Assembly (NCBI GenBank): GCA_020024255.1 | Contig: JAHHTX010000002.1 | Coordinates: 1-49,673 of the forward strand | DNA: 49,673 nt | Source: Anaerotignum sp. | GTDB lineage: Bacteria > Bacillota > Clostridia > Lachnospirales > Anaerotignaceae | Reading direction: 5' to 3' | Part shown: one piece after another, positions 1-9,138 of the stretch | Numbering within the stretch: position 1 is the first letter of the stretch | Layout of the letters: the number at the start of each line of letters is the position of its first letter | Notes under the pieces: model-generated | The model's input: only the letters and a program-made list of their open reading frames with translations | Database searches by the model: none | Told to the model about the DNA's origin: nothing | Translations under genes and position numbers: made by a program

Positions 1-2
1 TT

Positions 3-90
3 GGAGAAGTACTCAAGAGGCTGAAGAGGTGCCCCTGCTAAGGGTATAGGTCGTTTGCGCGGCGCGAGGGTTCAAATCCCTCCTTCTCCG
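3..90 (+). tRNA. tRNA-Ser (anticodon GCT)
   Basis: Reads serine codons AGC/AGU. The 7-bp acceptor stem GGAGAAG/CTTCTCC closes around a class II body with a long variable arm, as expected for tRNA-Ser. The anticodon stem TGCCC/GGGTA holds the loop CTGCTAA, giving anticodon GCT at 37-39. The T arm GAGGG-TTCAAAT-CCCTC is intact. No CCA is encoded; the discriminator base is G. A terminator follows directly. Confidence 0.96.
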
Positions 91-94
91 TTCC

Positions 95-124
95 AAGAAC
101 ATCAAAAATGATGTTCTTTTTTTT
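95..124 (+). terminator. Rho-independent terminator of tRNA-Ser
   Basis: Perfect 10-bp stem AAGAACATCA / TGATGTTCTT with a 4-nt A loop, followed by a run of T. Confidence 0.9.
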
Positions 125-262
125 CGCAAAAAATAAAGCGGTAAGGCAAAATGTAGAAATTTGCCTGTACTTTTAAAAAAATAACGGGATTTTCATGTGC
201 ATTTTTGGAAGATTATGGTATGCTTAATAAAGCAAAACCATTTTATATGAGGAGAGGATTTT

Positions 263-1531
263 ATGCAGGAAGATTTTACCTTATTGCTGGAAAGAGAAAT
301 AGAACCTGCTTTGGGTGTTACAGAAGTAGGTGCCATTGCATTGGTGGCAACAAAGGCAAAGGAAACCACAGAAGGAAATACCATTCGCCGCATTGCAATA
401 CAGATGAACAGCGGAATGTACAAAAATGCTTTTTCCTGTGCCATTCCCGGTACAAAGGAACAGGGGTGCGAAATGGCAGCACTTCTTGGTGCAATCTGTG
501 GCAATAGCCGTTTAGGATTGGAATGTTTGCGGAATGTGACGCCACAAGCTGTAGAACAGGCAAAAAACAGTCGCATTCCTGTGGATATTTCCGTGGACCC
601 CTCAAAAGAAGAAATCTATCTTTTGGCACAGGTGGAAACGGAAAAAGGCATTGGCAAGGCAGAAATCGAAAACGCACACGATAATGTAACAAAAATATGG
701 AAAGATGAAAAACTTGTTTTTGCAAAGGAAGTCAAAAAACAGGATACTTTTTCTGCCTTTCCTCTTGACGTTGTGGACATCGGGGACTTTGTTTCCTATG
801 CCCAAACAGTGCCGGACAAGGATCTTCTGTTTTTGCAGGACATGATTAACATGAACTGCCGCCTTTCGGAAAAAGGCGAAAAGGGTGTGGGGCTTTCCAT
901 CGGAAAAGTAGTAGAAGTATTTCGTCAAAAAGGTCTTGTGGGCAATGATGCTTTCTATGATGCACTGTACCTCACAACCTGTGCCATGGATGCCAGACTT
1001 GCAGGACTGCCCTACCCTGCCATGAGTATTGTGGGAAGTGGCTCCCACGGTATCATCTGCTCCCTGCCTGTGGTATCCTTTGGCAGGAGCCTAAAAAAGC
1101 CGGAAAAGGAAATACGCCGTGCTTTGGCACTCAGTTGTCTGGTTACCATTTACAGCAAATATTACACCGGCAGAATATCTGCGCTTTGCGGTTGTGTACT
1201 GGGCGGCGGCAGTGGTGCAGCGGCAGGCATTACCTATCTTATGGGTGGCGGTACAAAAGAAGTCCGTGCAGCAATCAATCATATGGCGGCAAATATCGCC
1301 GGTATGGTTTGTGACGGCGGCAATCTGGGCTGCTCCATGAAAGTGGCATCTGGTGTACAGGCAGCTTTCCTTTCTGCTATGCTAGCAACCTCCGGTGTAG
1401 TCATGCCGCCCCATTTTGGCATACTGGGGTCTTCCGCAGAACAGACGGCAAAAAATATGGGACGCATCAGCAAAGAAGGAATGGCACCCATGAACAGTAC
1501 CATTTTGGATATTATGCAGAAGCGAAAATAA
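263..1531 (+). CDS. L-cysteine desulfidase family protein (CyuA/YhaM, serine dehydratase alpha-like)
   Basis: A 422-aa cytosolic protein of the UPF0597/CyuA family. Members are Fe-S enzymes that break L-cysteine down to pyruvate, sulfide and ammonia. The family's Gly-rich segment GGGSGAAAG (about residue 315) and the C-terminal CDGGNLGCSMK motif (about 350-360), with cysteines thought to hold the cluster, are visible. The length is normal. The start is supported by a strong AGGAGAGG site 5 nt upstream. It lies 42 bp before tldD on the same strand and may be co-transcribed with it. The exact substrate, cysteine or another beta-substituted amino acid, cannot be read from sequence. Confidence 0.85.
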   Translation: MQEDFTLLLEREIEPALGVTEVGAIALVATKAKETTEGNTIRRIAIQMNSGMYKNAFSCAIPGTKEQGCEMAALLGAICGNSRLGLECLRNVTPQAVEQAKNSRIPVDISVDPSKEEIYLLAQVETEKGIGKAEIENAHDNVTKIWKDEKLVFAKEVKKQDTFSAFPLDVVDIGDFVSYAQTVPDKDLLFLQDMINMNCRLSEKGEKGVGLSIGKVVEVFRQKGLVGNDAFYDALYLTTCAMDARLAGLPYPAMSIVGSGSHGIICSLPVVSFGRSLKKPEKEIRRALALSCLVTIYSKYYTGRISALCGCVLGGGSGAAAGITYLMGGGTKEVRAAINHMAANIAGMVCDGGNLGCSMKVASGVQAAFLSAMLATSGVVMPPHFGILGSSAEQTAKNMGRISKEGMAPMNSTILDIMQKRK

Positions 1532-1573
1532 AAGGATTCTTACAGGAATCTGTTTCGGAAAGGAATGACAAAC

Positions 1574-2959
1574 ATGCTGAATGAAACAGTAGTGGAGCAT
1601 ACCTTGGCGGCTGCTCTGGAAACAGGAGCAGATTTTGCAGAATTATATGTAGAAGAAACAAAACAAAATCAAATCAATATGGTAAACGGCAATGTGGAAA
1701 CAGCCGTTAGCGGCTTGGACTATGGGGCAGGTCTGCGTTTGTTTTTCGGAAACCGTACTCTCTATGCCTTTACCAACGATACCACAGAAAAAAGTCTTAT
1801 TGCCTTGGCAAGGCAAACAGCAGCCTCGGCAAAGGGCAGTCGTCTGTATCAGCCTATGCCTTGGACAGAGCAGTGCAGAAGAACACTTCATCCTGTACTC
1901 TTTCCCCCTGACCGTGTGGAAAAACGCAAAAAAGCGGAACGTCTTCTTGCGGCAGCATCTGCGGCATCTGCCTATGACAGCAGAATCAGCCAGACAAAGA
2001 CGAGTTTTTTAGATGTCACAAAAGATGTTCTTGTTGCCAATACATTAGGGGTATTTGCCCAAGACCACAGGATACGGAGCCGCTTCAGCATAGAAGCCGT
2101 TGCATCTTCTCCATGGGAAAAACAGAGTGGCCGCCTTGCCCCCGGCGGTTCTGTAGGCTTTGAGCTTTTTGATACCATAGATGTAGAGGAAACGGCGAGA
2201 GAAGCAGCAAGAATTGCCGTAACCATGCTTGGAGCAGGACAATGCCCTTCGGGAAAAATGCCTGTTGTCATTGACAACGGTTTTGGCGGTGTCATTTTCC
2301 ACGAAGCCTGCGGACACGGCTTAGAAGCTACCGCAGTAGCAAGAAATGCTTCTGTTTTTGCAGGAAAACTGGGACAGCAGATTGCCTCCCCCTTGGTGAC
2401 CGCCATAGATGACGGCACAATACGAAATGCTTGGGGATCTGCGGCAATGGACGACGAAGGTACACCCACAAGGAGAAATGTCCTGATTGAAAAAGGCATT
2501 TTAAAGTCCTATCTTATTGACACCATGAACGGCAGAAAAATGGGTATGGCTTCCACCGGCTCTGCAAGACGGGAAAACTACCGTTATGCCCCCACCAGTC
2601 GCATGACCAATACCTTTCTTGCGGAAGGCGAAAGCACTCCGGAAGAAATTATTGGGGATACGGAATGGGGACTGTATGCCAAGCAAATGGGCGGAGGCAG
2701 TGTAGAACCGGCATCAGGAGCGTTTAACTTTGCCGTATTGGAAGGCTATCTGATTCGGAATGGCAAAATCTGCGAGCCTGTTCGTGGGGCAACCCTCATT
2801 GGAAAAGGTGCAGAAGTCCTTTTTCAAATTGACCGTGTCGGCAACAACCTGAAACGGGCACAGGGTATGTGTGGCAGTATCAGCGGCTCTATTCCCACAG
2901 ATGTGGGACAACCCATGATTCGGGTACAAAATATGACTGTAGGCGGAAGGGGGAATTGA
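1574..2959 (+). CDS. tldD: TldD-family metalloprotease
   Basis: A 461-aa subunit of the TldD/TldE heterodimeric zinc protease, which in studied bacteria degrades unfolded peptides and trims peptide precursors such as microcins. The zinc motif HEACGH (HExxxH) lies near residues 243-248 and is followed by GLEAT, as in TldD. The ATG at 1574 is preferred over an in-frame ATG at 1565, because the GGAAAGG site at 1557-1563 is 10 nt from the former and only 1 nt from the latter. The stop is one base from the next start, so translation of the pair is probably coupled. No peptide-precursor gene is visible nearby. Confidence 0.92.
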   Translation: MLNETVVEHTLAAALETGADFAELYVEETKQNQINMVNGNVETAVSGLDYGAGLRLFFGNRTLYAFTNDTTEKSLIALARQTAASAKGSRLYQPMPWTEQCRRTLHPVLFPPDRVEKRKKAERLLAAASAASAYDSRISQTKTSFLDVTKDVLVANTLGVFAQDHRIRSRFSIEAVASSPWEKQSGRLAPGGSVGFELFDTIDVEETAREAARIAVTMLGAGQCPSGKMPVVIDNGFGGVIFHEACGHGLEATAVARNASVFAGKLGQQIASPLVTAIDDGTIRNAWGSAAMDDEGTPTRRNVLIEKGILKSYLIDTMNGRKMGMASTGSARRENYRYAPTSRMTNTFLAEGESTPEEIIGDTEWGLYAKQMGGGSVEPASGAFNFAVLEGYLIRNGKICEPVRGATLIGKGAEVLFQIDRVGNNLKRAQGMCGSISGSIPTDVGQPMIRVQNMTVGGRGN

Positions 2960-2960
2960 T

Positions 2961-4304
2961 ATGGACGAAAACGTATTTCAAAAAACCCTGCTGGAAGAAG
3001 GGAAAAAGGCTGGATTTACCTGCTGTGAAGTTTACACCAAAAAAAGCAGGCAATTTTCTGTCACCGTTTTGGAAGGCGAAGTTTCCGACTGCGAAAACAG
3101 CAATACCCTTGGCATTTCTTTTCGTGGAGAATATGCAGGCAGAACGGGATGCAGCAGTACAGAACGCATGACCGAAAAGGACATTGTATATCTCATTCAG
3201 GAAGCAAAAGAAAATGCCCTCCTTTTATCCGAAGGGGACAAACAGCCCTTCTTTGCGCCAAAAAAACAGCAGGATTTTCAACATGACGTCAACGAAGATT
3301 TGGAAAAGCGAACAGCAGAAGAAAAAACATTGGCTGCAAAACATATGGAGCAGGCGGCTTTGGCACAGGGTGACTGCATTGTGTCTATGGACTACTGCAC
3401 ATTGGAAACGATATGGAGCAACGTATCCATTCAAAATACACAGGGACTCCATGTATCTTTCTGCAAAAACAGGGCAACGGCTTATGTCTGTGCCATTGCC
3501 AAAGATGAAAACACCGTAAAGACAGGCTCGCATTTTTGGCAGGGGCAAAACTGGCAGGATTTCTGCCCCAAAGAAACAGGGCGAAAAGCCGCAGAAAATG
3601 CAGCGGCACATTTGGGTGCGTCAGGCATAAAAAGCGGCACATATTCTGTGGTACTGGACGGCAGTGTCATGGCAGACTTTCTGCAAGTATTTGCAGGCGT
3701 ATTTTTCGGGGAAACGGTACAAAAAGGCTTTTCTCTGTTGAAAGGGAAAAAAGGAACAGCCATTGCACCATCTTGCGTAACATTGTGGGACAATCCCCTG
3801 TTGAAAGGCGGCTGTCTGTCCCGCCCCTTTGATGATGAAGGTGTTCCCTGCCAGAAAAAGGCGGTAGTGGAAAAGGGTATTTTGCAAACCTATCTTTACA
3901 ATTTGCAAGCAGCCGAAAAAGACGGGGTTTTCTCAACAGGCAACGGGTTTAAGGACGGCTTGACGGCTCCGGTAAAAACGGCTGTGACCAACTTCTATTT
4001 GGAAACAGGAAAAGGCAGCCAAAAGGAACTGCTTACCCAATTGGGAGACGGCTTGCTTATTACCGATATCACGGGGCTTCATGCCGGTGCAAACACGGTT
4101 TCAGGAGATTTTTCCCTTTCGGCAGAGGGTTTCCTTGTGAAAAACGGCAAAAAAGACCGTCCTGTGGAACAAATTACCGTAGGCGGAAATTTCTATTCTC
4201 TTTTGCAAAATATACAGGTAGTAGGCGAAGATATGTATATGTCCCTATCGGGTAAAGGTTCTCCTTCCGTTTTGGTAAAGGAAATGCAGATTGCCGGAGA
4301 ATAG
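2961..4304 (+). CDS. TldE/PmbA-family metallopeptidase partner subunit
   Basis: A 447-aa homologue of the preceding protein. It has the PmbA/TldE arrangement, including the C-terminal GGNFYSLLQNIQVVGED region, but lacks an HExxxH zinc motif. It is therefore the non-catalytic partner that completes the TldD-TldE cavity. It begins 1 nt after the tldD stop, with GGAAGGGGG inside the tldD end as ribosome-binding site. The order and tight spacing match the usual two-gene operon. A hairpin terminator lies about 140 bp downstream. Confidence 0.9.
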   Translation: MDENVFQKTLLEEGKKAGFTCCEVYTKKSRQFSVTVLEGEVSDCENSNTLGISFRGEYAGRTGCSSTERMTEKDIVYLIQEAKENALLLSEGDKQPFFAPKKQQDFQHDVNEDLEKRTAEEKTLAAKHMEQAALAQGDCIVSMDYCTLETIWSNVSIQNTQGLHVSFCKNRATAYVCAIAKDENTVKTGSHFWQGQNWQDFCPKETGRKAAENAAAHLGASGIKSGTYSVVLDGSVMADFLQVFAGVFFGETVQKGFSLLKGKKGTAIAPSCVTLWDNPLLKGGCLSRPFDDEGVPCQKKAVVEKGILQTYLYNLQAAEKDGVFSTGNGFKDGLTAPVKTAVTNFYLETGKGSQKELLTQLGDGLLITDITGLHAGANTVSGDFSLSAEGFLVKNGKKDRPVEQITVGGNFYSLLQNIQVVGEDMYMSLSGKGSPSVLVKEMQIAGE

Positions 4305-4442
4305 CAGTAAAAAAGAAACGAAATCGGAAAACTCCTTACCAATTTGGGGAGCATATCATTCCCAAATGAACAGTATCTTGGTTTTTTGGTTTCTTGGTTT
4401 CTCAGGGTCTTAGGCTTTGCTTTTCGTTTTTTTTGCACTTTG

Positions 4443-4478
4443 TGGTATGTCCTTTGGCATACCATTTTCTTTTTTTTC
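4443..4478 (+). terminator. Terminator after tldE
   Basis: 7-bp stem TGGTATG / CATACCA with an 8-nt loop and a long T-rich tail. It ends where the promoter of the next gene starts. Confidence 0.75.
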
Positions 4479-4507
4479 TTGACCTAAACCTAAATCCATG
4501 GGATAAT
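4479..4507 (+). promoter_or_regulatory. Sigma-A-type promoter of the first MATE gene
   Basis: TTGACC, 17-nt spacer, GATAAT. It is placed directly after the upstream terminator and about 50 bp before the start codon. Confidence 0.65.
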
Positions 4508-4563
4508 CGTACAAATCCGGCAGTATCAACCAGTGTAATTTTTACAGAAGGAGTATAAAGGAT

Positions 4564-5895
4564 ATGAATGAAAATAAACTTGATCAGCAATTCACACCTC
4601 TTTCCCTTTTGGCATTTTCCCTGCCAAATATTATCATGATGATATTTCTTTCTTTGTATACCATTGTAGACGGCATATTCATCTCTCGTTATGCAGGAAC
4701 ATTGGCTCTTTCCGCAACCAATATGTCCTATCCCCTAACCTACGTACAGCTTGCCATTGGCATCATGCTTGGTACAGGGGGCAGTGCGGTTATTGCCCAA
4801 AAAATGGGCAGGGGCAAAAGCGAAGAAGCCAAAGAAGACTTTACTTTTCTTGTTACAGTGGCTTTTTTGGTGGGTATTGTCCTTGCAATCGTCAATGTGG
4901 TGTTTTTGCAGCCCTTTCTTGGCTTTCTTGGTGTCAGTGATGCCCAAATGCCGGACTGCGTACCCTATACAAAGCTCTTGATGCTGTTTTCCCCTATGCT
5001 CTTTTTGCAGACCATATTTCAGGTACTTTTTGTGACAGCAGGAAAACCCAAATTGGGACTTGCACTGACAGTAATGGGTGGTATCTTCAATATGGTACTG
5101 GATTATGTGTTTATGGGTATCTTCCATATGGGCGTAACCGGAGCAGCCGTGGCTACCGTCATCGGCTATACCATACCCTCTGTTGTGGGTGTGTTGTATT
5201 TCTTCTTTTGCCGAAAAGGCAGCCTGTACTTTGTTCCCTTTCGCTTTCGGGCAAAGGTTCTGCTGCGCACCTGTTCCAACGGTATTTCTGAGTTTGCCAG
5301 CAATATTGCTGCTGCGGTTACCAACTTTCTCTTTAATATTATCTTTATGGCATTTTGGGCAGAGGACGGTGTGGCAGCCATTACCATCATACTATATTTC
5401 CATTTTGTGTTCAGTGCAGGCTTTCTGGGCTTTTCTTTAGGTGTTTCCCCCATTATCAGCTACAAATACGGTGCAGGGGATACAAAGCAGTTAAAAAAGA
5501 TTATCCGCTTTTCCCTGCTGTTCCTTCTTGCCAGCTCTGTGGGGATTTACTTCTTGTCAAGACTAAGCCTTTCCTTCAGTCTTGGCATATTTACGGAGCC
5601 GGGAAGCCCTGTCTATGCCATTGCCCATAAAGGATTCCCCATTTATGCTCTGTCTTTCCTGCTAATGGGCATCAGCATTTTTGCCTCTGCCATGTTTACG
5701 GCATTTTCAAACGGATTGGTTTCTGCCATTATTTCTCTGAGCAGGACTTTCATCTTTTTGGTTGCGTGCCTGTTGATTCTGCCCCGACTGTTCGGAAAAA
5801 CAGGCATCTGGTTTGCCGTTCCGCTGGCAGAACTTTTGGGTGTTTTTGTTTCCGGCTCTTTTCTGCTTTGGGGAAAGAAAAAATATCGGTATTAA
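4564..5895 (+). CDS. MATE-family multidrug/sodium efflux transporter
   Basis: A 443-aa integral membrane protein with the MATE fold: two bundles of six helices exporting cationic compounds against Na+ or H+. The N-terminal TIVDGIFISRYAG segment and the repeated GAAVATVIGY motif are typical. It is preceded by AAGGAG about 10 nt before the ATG and by its own promoter. It is monocistronic, converging on ytvI with a copy of the dispersed repeat in between. A second, only distantly similar MATE gene lies at 20922-22256. The substrate cannot be inferred. Confidence 0.92.
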   Translation: MNENKLDQQFTPLSLLAFSLPNIIMMIFLSLYTIVDGIFISRYAGTLALSATNMSYPLTYVQLAIGIMLGTGGSAVIAQKMGRGKSEEAKEDFTFLVTVAFLVGIVLAIVNVVFLQPFLGFLGVSDAQMPDCVPYTKLLMLFSPMLFLQTIFQVLFVTAGKPKLGLALTVMGGIFNMVLDYVFMGIFHMGVTGAAVATVIGYTIPSVVGVLYFFFCRKGSLYFVPFRFRAKVLLRTCSNGISEFASNIAAAVTNFLFNIIFMAFWAEDGVAAITIILYFHFVFSAGFLGFSLGVSPIISYKYGAGDTKQLKKIIRFSLLFLLASSVGIYFLSRLSLSFSLGIFTEPGSPVYAIAHKGFPIYALSFLLMGISIFASAMFTAFSNGLVSAIISLSRTFIFLVACLLILPRLFGKTGIWFAVPLAELLGVFVSGSFLLWGKKKYRY

Positions 5896-5930
5896 CAAAA
5901 ATACAGAAAAAAAACGTAAAACCGCAGCTT

Positions 5931-6083
5931 GCCGAAAAAATTGTTTTTATCCCTTTTGGAAAATGCGGAAGGCTTTCCCAAATGGAATCCGCAGTGGGCA
6001 TTCACTTTCCATAAGAAAAAGCAGAAGTTTCAAGGCTCTTTTTGCCCTTGGAACTTCTGCTTTATTCTTTTGTCGGCACCCTC
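5931..6083 (+). repeat. Dispersed hairpin repeat, copy R1 (deleted form)
   Basis: A 153-bp copy of the window-wide repeat. The left end GCCGAAAAAATTG and right end TTTTGTCGGCACCCTC are inverted relative to each other. The long hairpin built on AAGCAGAAGTTTCAAGG / CCTTGGAACTTCTGCTT is intact. The GGGAAAC hairpin and the right-hand CGTCAAAGCC hairpin are missing. It fills the gap between the convergent MATE and ytvI genes and overlaps the first 2 bp of the ytvI stop codon. Confidence 0.85.
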
Positions 6084-7164
6084 AATCTACAATTTGCTCT
6101 TTCATATTGTTTGCATCTTCTTCTGCTTCCTCCTGTCTGGTGCGGAAGTAAGCACGGAGCAGCACAGCAAGAAAAGGCCCTAAAATCAATCCCCAGAAGC
6201 CCACACACTTATATCCAAAATACATGGAAAACAAGGTAAGCAAAGGATGCAGTCCGATTTGGGTGCCCAGTATTTTGGGCTGCATAATCTGCCGCATAAT
6301 CTGTACGGAAATATAAATAATCAAATAACCAATACAAAGTCGCACATCACCCAAAAGCAGATGAATTAGTGCACCAGGCCAAAGAATAAAACCACTGCCG
6401 AAAAATGGCAGGGAATCAATGAGTGCAATGATGACGCTGAGGAGCAGGGCAAAAGGGGACTGTAAGAGAAAAAGCCCAATAATACAAATCATAAAGGTAT
6501 AGCCCATAAGAATAAGTTGTGTCTTGACATATCCCCAGATAGATACTTTCAGCTGCTCTTTTGTCCGATTCACGGAACTGCCCAAAAGCGGAATGACATT
6601 GTTTTCAAAAACCTGATGGATAACTTTTCTGTCTTTCGTAAAGAAATAAGAAGAAAACAAAGCAATCAGTGCACCAAGAAAAAATTTCGGCACACCAGTC
6701 AAAGAGGAGGAACCCTTTTTTACCAGAGGCAATATGACGGCAGAAATATTTTCCCGCAGCTTTTCTATGATTGTCTGGGCAATACCGGGCAGGGTACTGC
6801 TAATTTCCTCAAAATGCGTCCAAAAACGCTGTGAAGCATCTTCAAGAGAGTTCATGTATCTTGGCAATTCGGTAAAAAAAGTTTTTGCTTGTTCTGCAAT
6901 GCGGTCACCAATCAGTCCACCAAACAGAGAGATGACGCCCAAAAGCAGCAATATACAGAAAAACGATGCAATCCAAGCCGGTACTTTATGCCGCTCCAAA
7001 AGTGCCGCCAAGGGGCGAAACAAAAGGCTCAACATCCAGCCTACAAAAAAAGGGAGCAGTATGGGAAATAAATAGCGAAAAAACAAAAAGCAAACAAGAA
7101 CTGCACCGGACAAAAGCAAAAAATCCTGTATAGCATTCTTATTTTGTATATAAAACTCACGCAT
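6082..7164 (-). CDS. ytvI: YtvI-like AI-2E family transporter (sporulation integral membrane protein)
   Basis: A 360-aa protein of the AI-2E/PerM transporter family with about eight hydrophobic helices, including paired N-terminal helices and a C-terminal GFWGLILGPFLAVLLRAYF segment. It matches the YtvI branch found in spore-formers, which is classed as a sporulation membrane protein of unknown transport substrate. The chosen ATG has AAGGAGGG 5 nt upstream; a longer reading frame to 7266 lacks such a site. It stands alone, divergent from ispE. A role in sporulation is inferred from family membership only. Confidence 0.85.
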   Translation of the reverse strand: MREFYIQNKNAIQDFLLLSGAVLVCFLFFRYLFPILLPFFVGWMLSLLFRPLAALLERHKVPAWIASFFCILLLLGVISLFGGLIGDRIAEQAKTFFTELPRYMNSLEDASQRFWTHFEEISSTLPGIAQTIIEKLRENISAVILPLVKKGSSSLTGVPKFFLGALIALFSSYFFTKDRKVIHQVFENNVIPLLGSSVNRTKEQLKVSIWGYVKTQLILMGYTFMICIIGLFLLQSPFALLLSVIIALIDSLPFFGSGFILWPGALIHLLLGDVRLCIGYLIIYISVQIMRQIMQPKILGTQIGLHPLLTLFSMYFGYKCVGFWGLILGPFLAVLLRAYFRTRQEEAEEDANNMKEQIVD

Positions 7165-7356
7165 GGTATCCCTCCTTCGGCGTTGTTTCCCATTTTTGGG
7201 GGAAAAGTTTTTTTCTTTTTGCTCTCTATTATTATAGACCTTTTCCGAAAAAATCCAAGCCTGCAAATGGGTAGTGAATGAAAAATTTTTCGCATTTTGG
7301 CAGGTTTTTGTAATATTATCGGAAATTTACCGTGTTTTTTTTGTGGAACATGGCGG

Positions 7357-7385
7357 TTGTTTATTGGCGCATGTTCGGTTACAAT
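7357..7385 (+). promoter_or_regulatory. Promoter of ispE-gntR
   Basis: TTGTTT, 17-nt spacer, TACAAT, about 40 bp before the GTG start of ispE. Confidence 0.5.
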
Positions 7386-7398
7386 AAATACAATAGAT

Positions 7399-7406
7399 TG
7401 TATACA
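7399..7406 (+). promoter_or_regulatory. Candidate GntR-family operator
   Basis: TGTATACA is an 8-bp perfect palindrome with the GT..AC core typical of FadR-type GntR operators. It lies just downstream of the -10 element of the transcript that carries the GntR gene, so autoregulation is plausible but untested. Confidence 0.35.
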
Positions 7407-7427
7407 GTATAAAAATGAGGGGATACC

Positions 7428-8345
7428 GTGAAAGAAATCAAATTAAAGGCAAGGGCAAAAATCAACCTCACATTAGATGTGACAGGAAAGCGGGAAAACG
7501 GCTATCATGAGCTTCGTATGATTATGCAAACCCTTTCTCTCTATGACGGCATTACGCTGCGTATGATTCCAAGGGATACCATAGAAATTTCAAAAACGGC
7601 ATCGTGGATGCCCACAGACAGCCAAAATCTGGCATGGAAAGCAGCTGACCTTATGCGCCGCACCTATAACATAAAGAAGGGGGTTTCCATACATATCGAC
7701 AAGCGGATTCCTGTTGCAGCAGGGCTGGCAGGGGGCAGTTCCGACTGTGCCGCTGTTCTGGTAGGCATGAACCGTATGTTTCATCTTGGACTTTCTTCCC
7801 AAAAACTGGAGGAACTGGCATTGACTATGGGGACAGACATTCCCTACTGTGTGCGCCGTGGTACAGTCCTTGCAGAAGGTCTGGGAGAGCAATTAACGGA
7901 TATTCGTCCTGCCTGTCCTTTCTGTTATGTGGTACTGGCAAAACCGCCCTACGGTGTTTCTACCGCAAAGGTATACCAAAGCCTGCATCTTACGGAAAAC
8001 ACACCCCATCCCTCTGCCGAAAAAATGATTGCTGCCATGCAAGACGGCGATGTGGAAAAAATGGGTTCTCTTCTTGGAAATGTACTGGAAACAGTTACTA
8101 TCCCCATGCACCCAGACATCATCAAGCTCAAGAAACTGATGATGAAAAAAGGTGCAGTGGGAACATTGATGAGTGGCAGCGGTCCAACAGTATTTGGTCT
8201 TTTTACAGACCTCAAAAATGCAAAACGGGCAGCCGGCATCATCAGACAGCGGTTTCAATTACAGGAAGTTTTTGTTACACAAATTTATAACGTATTTGAT
8301 CAGAAACAGAGGGGGAAACAATATGGATACAAAATTCAGCATTGA
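7428..8345 (+). CDS. ispE: 4-diphosphocytidyl-2-C-methyl-D-erythritol kinase
   Basis: A 305-aa GHMP kinase that phosphorylates CDP-methylerythritol with ATP in the non-mevalonate (MEP) isoprenoid pathway. The N-terminal ARAKINLTLDVTGKRENGYH signature and the ATP-binding PVAAGLAGGSSD loop (about residues 94-105) are clear, as is the C-terminal LMSGSGPTVFGLF motif. The start is GTG, preceded by GAGGGG. The 3' end overlaps the next gene by 23 bp. The C-terminal tail after the GSGPT domain is slightly extended and basic. Confidence 0.96.
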   Translation: MKEIKLKARAKINLTLDVTGKRENGYHELRMIMQTLSLYDGITLRMIPRDTIEISKTASWMPTDSQNLAWKAADLMRRTYNIKKGVSIHIDKRIPVAAGLAGGSSDCAAVLVGMNRMFHLGLSSQKLEELALTMGTDIPYCVRRGTVLAEGLGEQLTDIRPACPFCYVVLAKPPYGVSTAKVYQSLHLTENTPHPSAEKMIAAMQDGDVEKMGSLLGNVLETVTIPMHPDIIKLKKLMMKKGAVGTLMSGSGPTVFGLFTDLKNAKRAAGIIRQRFQLQEVFVTQIYNVFDQKQRGKQYGYKIQH

Positions 8346-8997
8346 GTCTACAGAATATTTGCCTTTGCGTGACGTGGTATTTCGCACACTCCGAGATGCC
8401 ATTTTAACCGGAAAACTCATTCCGGGGGAACGTCTTATGGAAAATCAGCTGGCAGAAAAACTGGGTGTCAGCCGTACACCTGTCAGAGAGGCTCTGCGTA
8501 TGCTGGCATTGGAAAATCTGGTGGAACTTGTGCCCAGAAAAGGTGCACAGGTTTTGGACATGAGCGAAAAAGATGTTGTGAATATTCTGGAAGTTCGTGG
8601 GGTTTTAGAAGGCCTTGCCACAAGCCTTGCCTGCAAAAAAATGACGCCGGAACAGGCAGCTGAATTAAAAAATGTAGAGGAAAAATTTGAAAAAGCCATT
8701 GAAGAAAAAGATTTGGAAGAAATTGCAGAACAGGACGAAAACTTCCACCGTGTCATTTTTTCCGCAGCAGACAATGATAAACTCATTCAGATTTTCAACA
8801 ATTTGCAATTACAGCTTTACCGCTATCGTATGGCACATCTGAAAATTGACGCTTCTATTCCTGCCATTGTCGCACACCATAAAAGCATTATCCGTGCCAT
8901 TGAAAATCACGAAACCGAAGAAGGCATGGCATTGGCTCAGGGTCATGTCAAATATCATACGGAATTTATCCTCCGTGCTATGCGGAATAAAGGCTGA
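8323..8997 (+). CDS. GntR-family transcriptional regulator (FadR/FCD subfamily)
   Basis: A 224-aa regulator. An N-terminal winged helix (residues about 10-75, with the LAEKLGVSRTPVREALRML recognition region) is followed by an all-helical FCD ligand domain. That domain contains the usual metal-binding pattern: Asp and His in EQDENFHR, and histidines in AHHKSI and the GH of QGHVKYH. The ATG is set by AGGGGGAAA upstream and lies inside the ispE 3' end in another frame, so translation is probably coupled. In several Clostridia a gene of this type follows ispE. Its ligand is unknown; the palindrome at 7399-7406 is a candidate operator. Confidence 0.92.
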   Translation: MDTKFSIESTEYLPLRDVVFRTLRDAILTGKLIPGERLMENQLAEKLGVSRTPVREALRMLALENLVELVPRKGAQVLDMSEKDVVNILEVRGVLEGLATSLACKKMTPEQAAELKNVEEKFEKAIEEKDLEEIAEQDENFHRVIFSAADNDKLIQIFNNLQLQLYRYRMAHLKIDASIPAIVAHHKSIIRAIENHETEEGMALAQGHVKYHTEFILRAMRNKG

Positions 8998-9029
8998 TTC
9001 CTTTATTCTTTATTCTTAAACCAAAAGAG

Positions 9030-9072
9030 AACTCCATTTACCCAAACAAACATGGGGAAATGGAGTTTTTTT
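9030..9072 (+). terminator. Terminator of ispE-gntR
   Basis: Perfect 10-bp stem AACTCCATTT / AAATGGAGTT, followed by TTTTTTT. Confidence 0.9.
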
Positions 9073-9138
9073 GCTATGTTGTCTCAGGTCTTATCTTCTC
9101 TCCTTCCTCATATGCTGAACAAGAGAGGATGTGTGGAC

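Noticed and set aside
5931..6083. CRISPR array as explanation for repeated sequence
   Set aside because: Copies are about 220 bp, dispersed over the window in both orientations and not regularly spaced; no cas genes are present.
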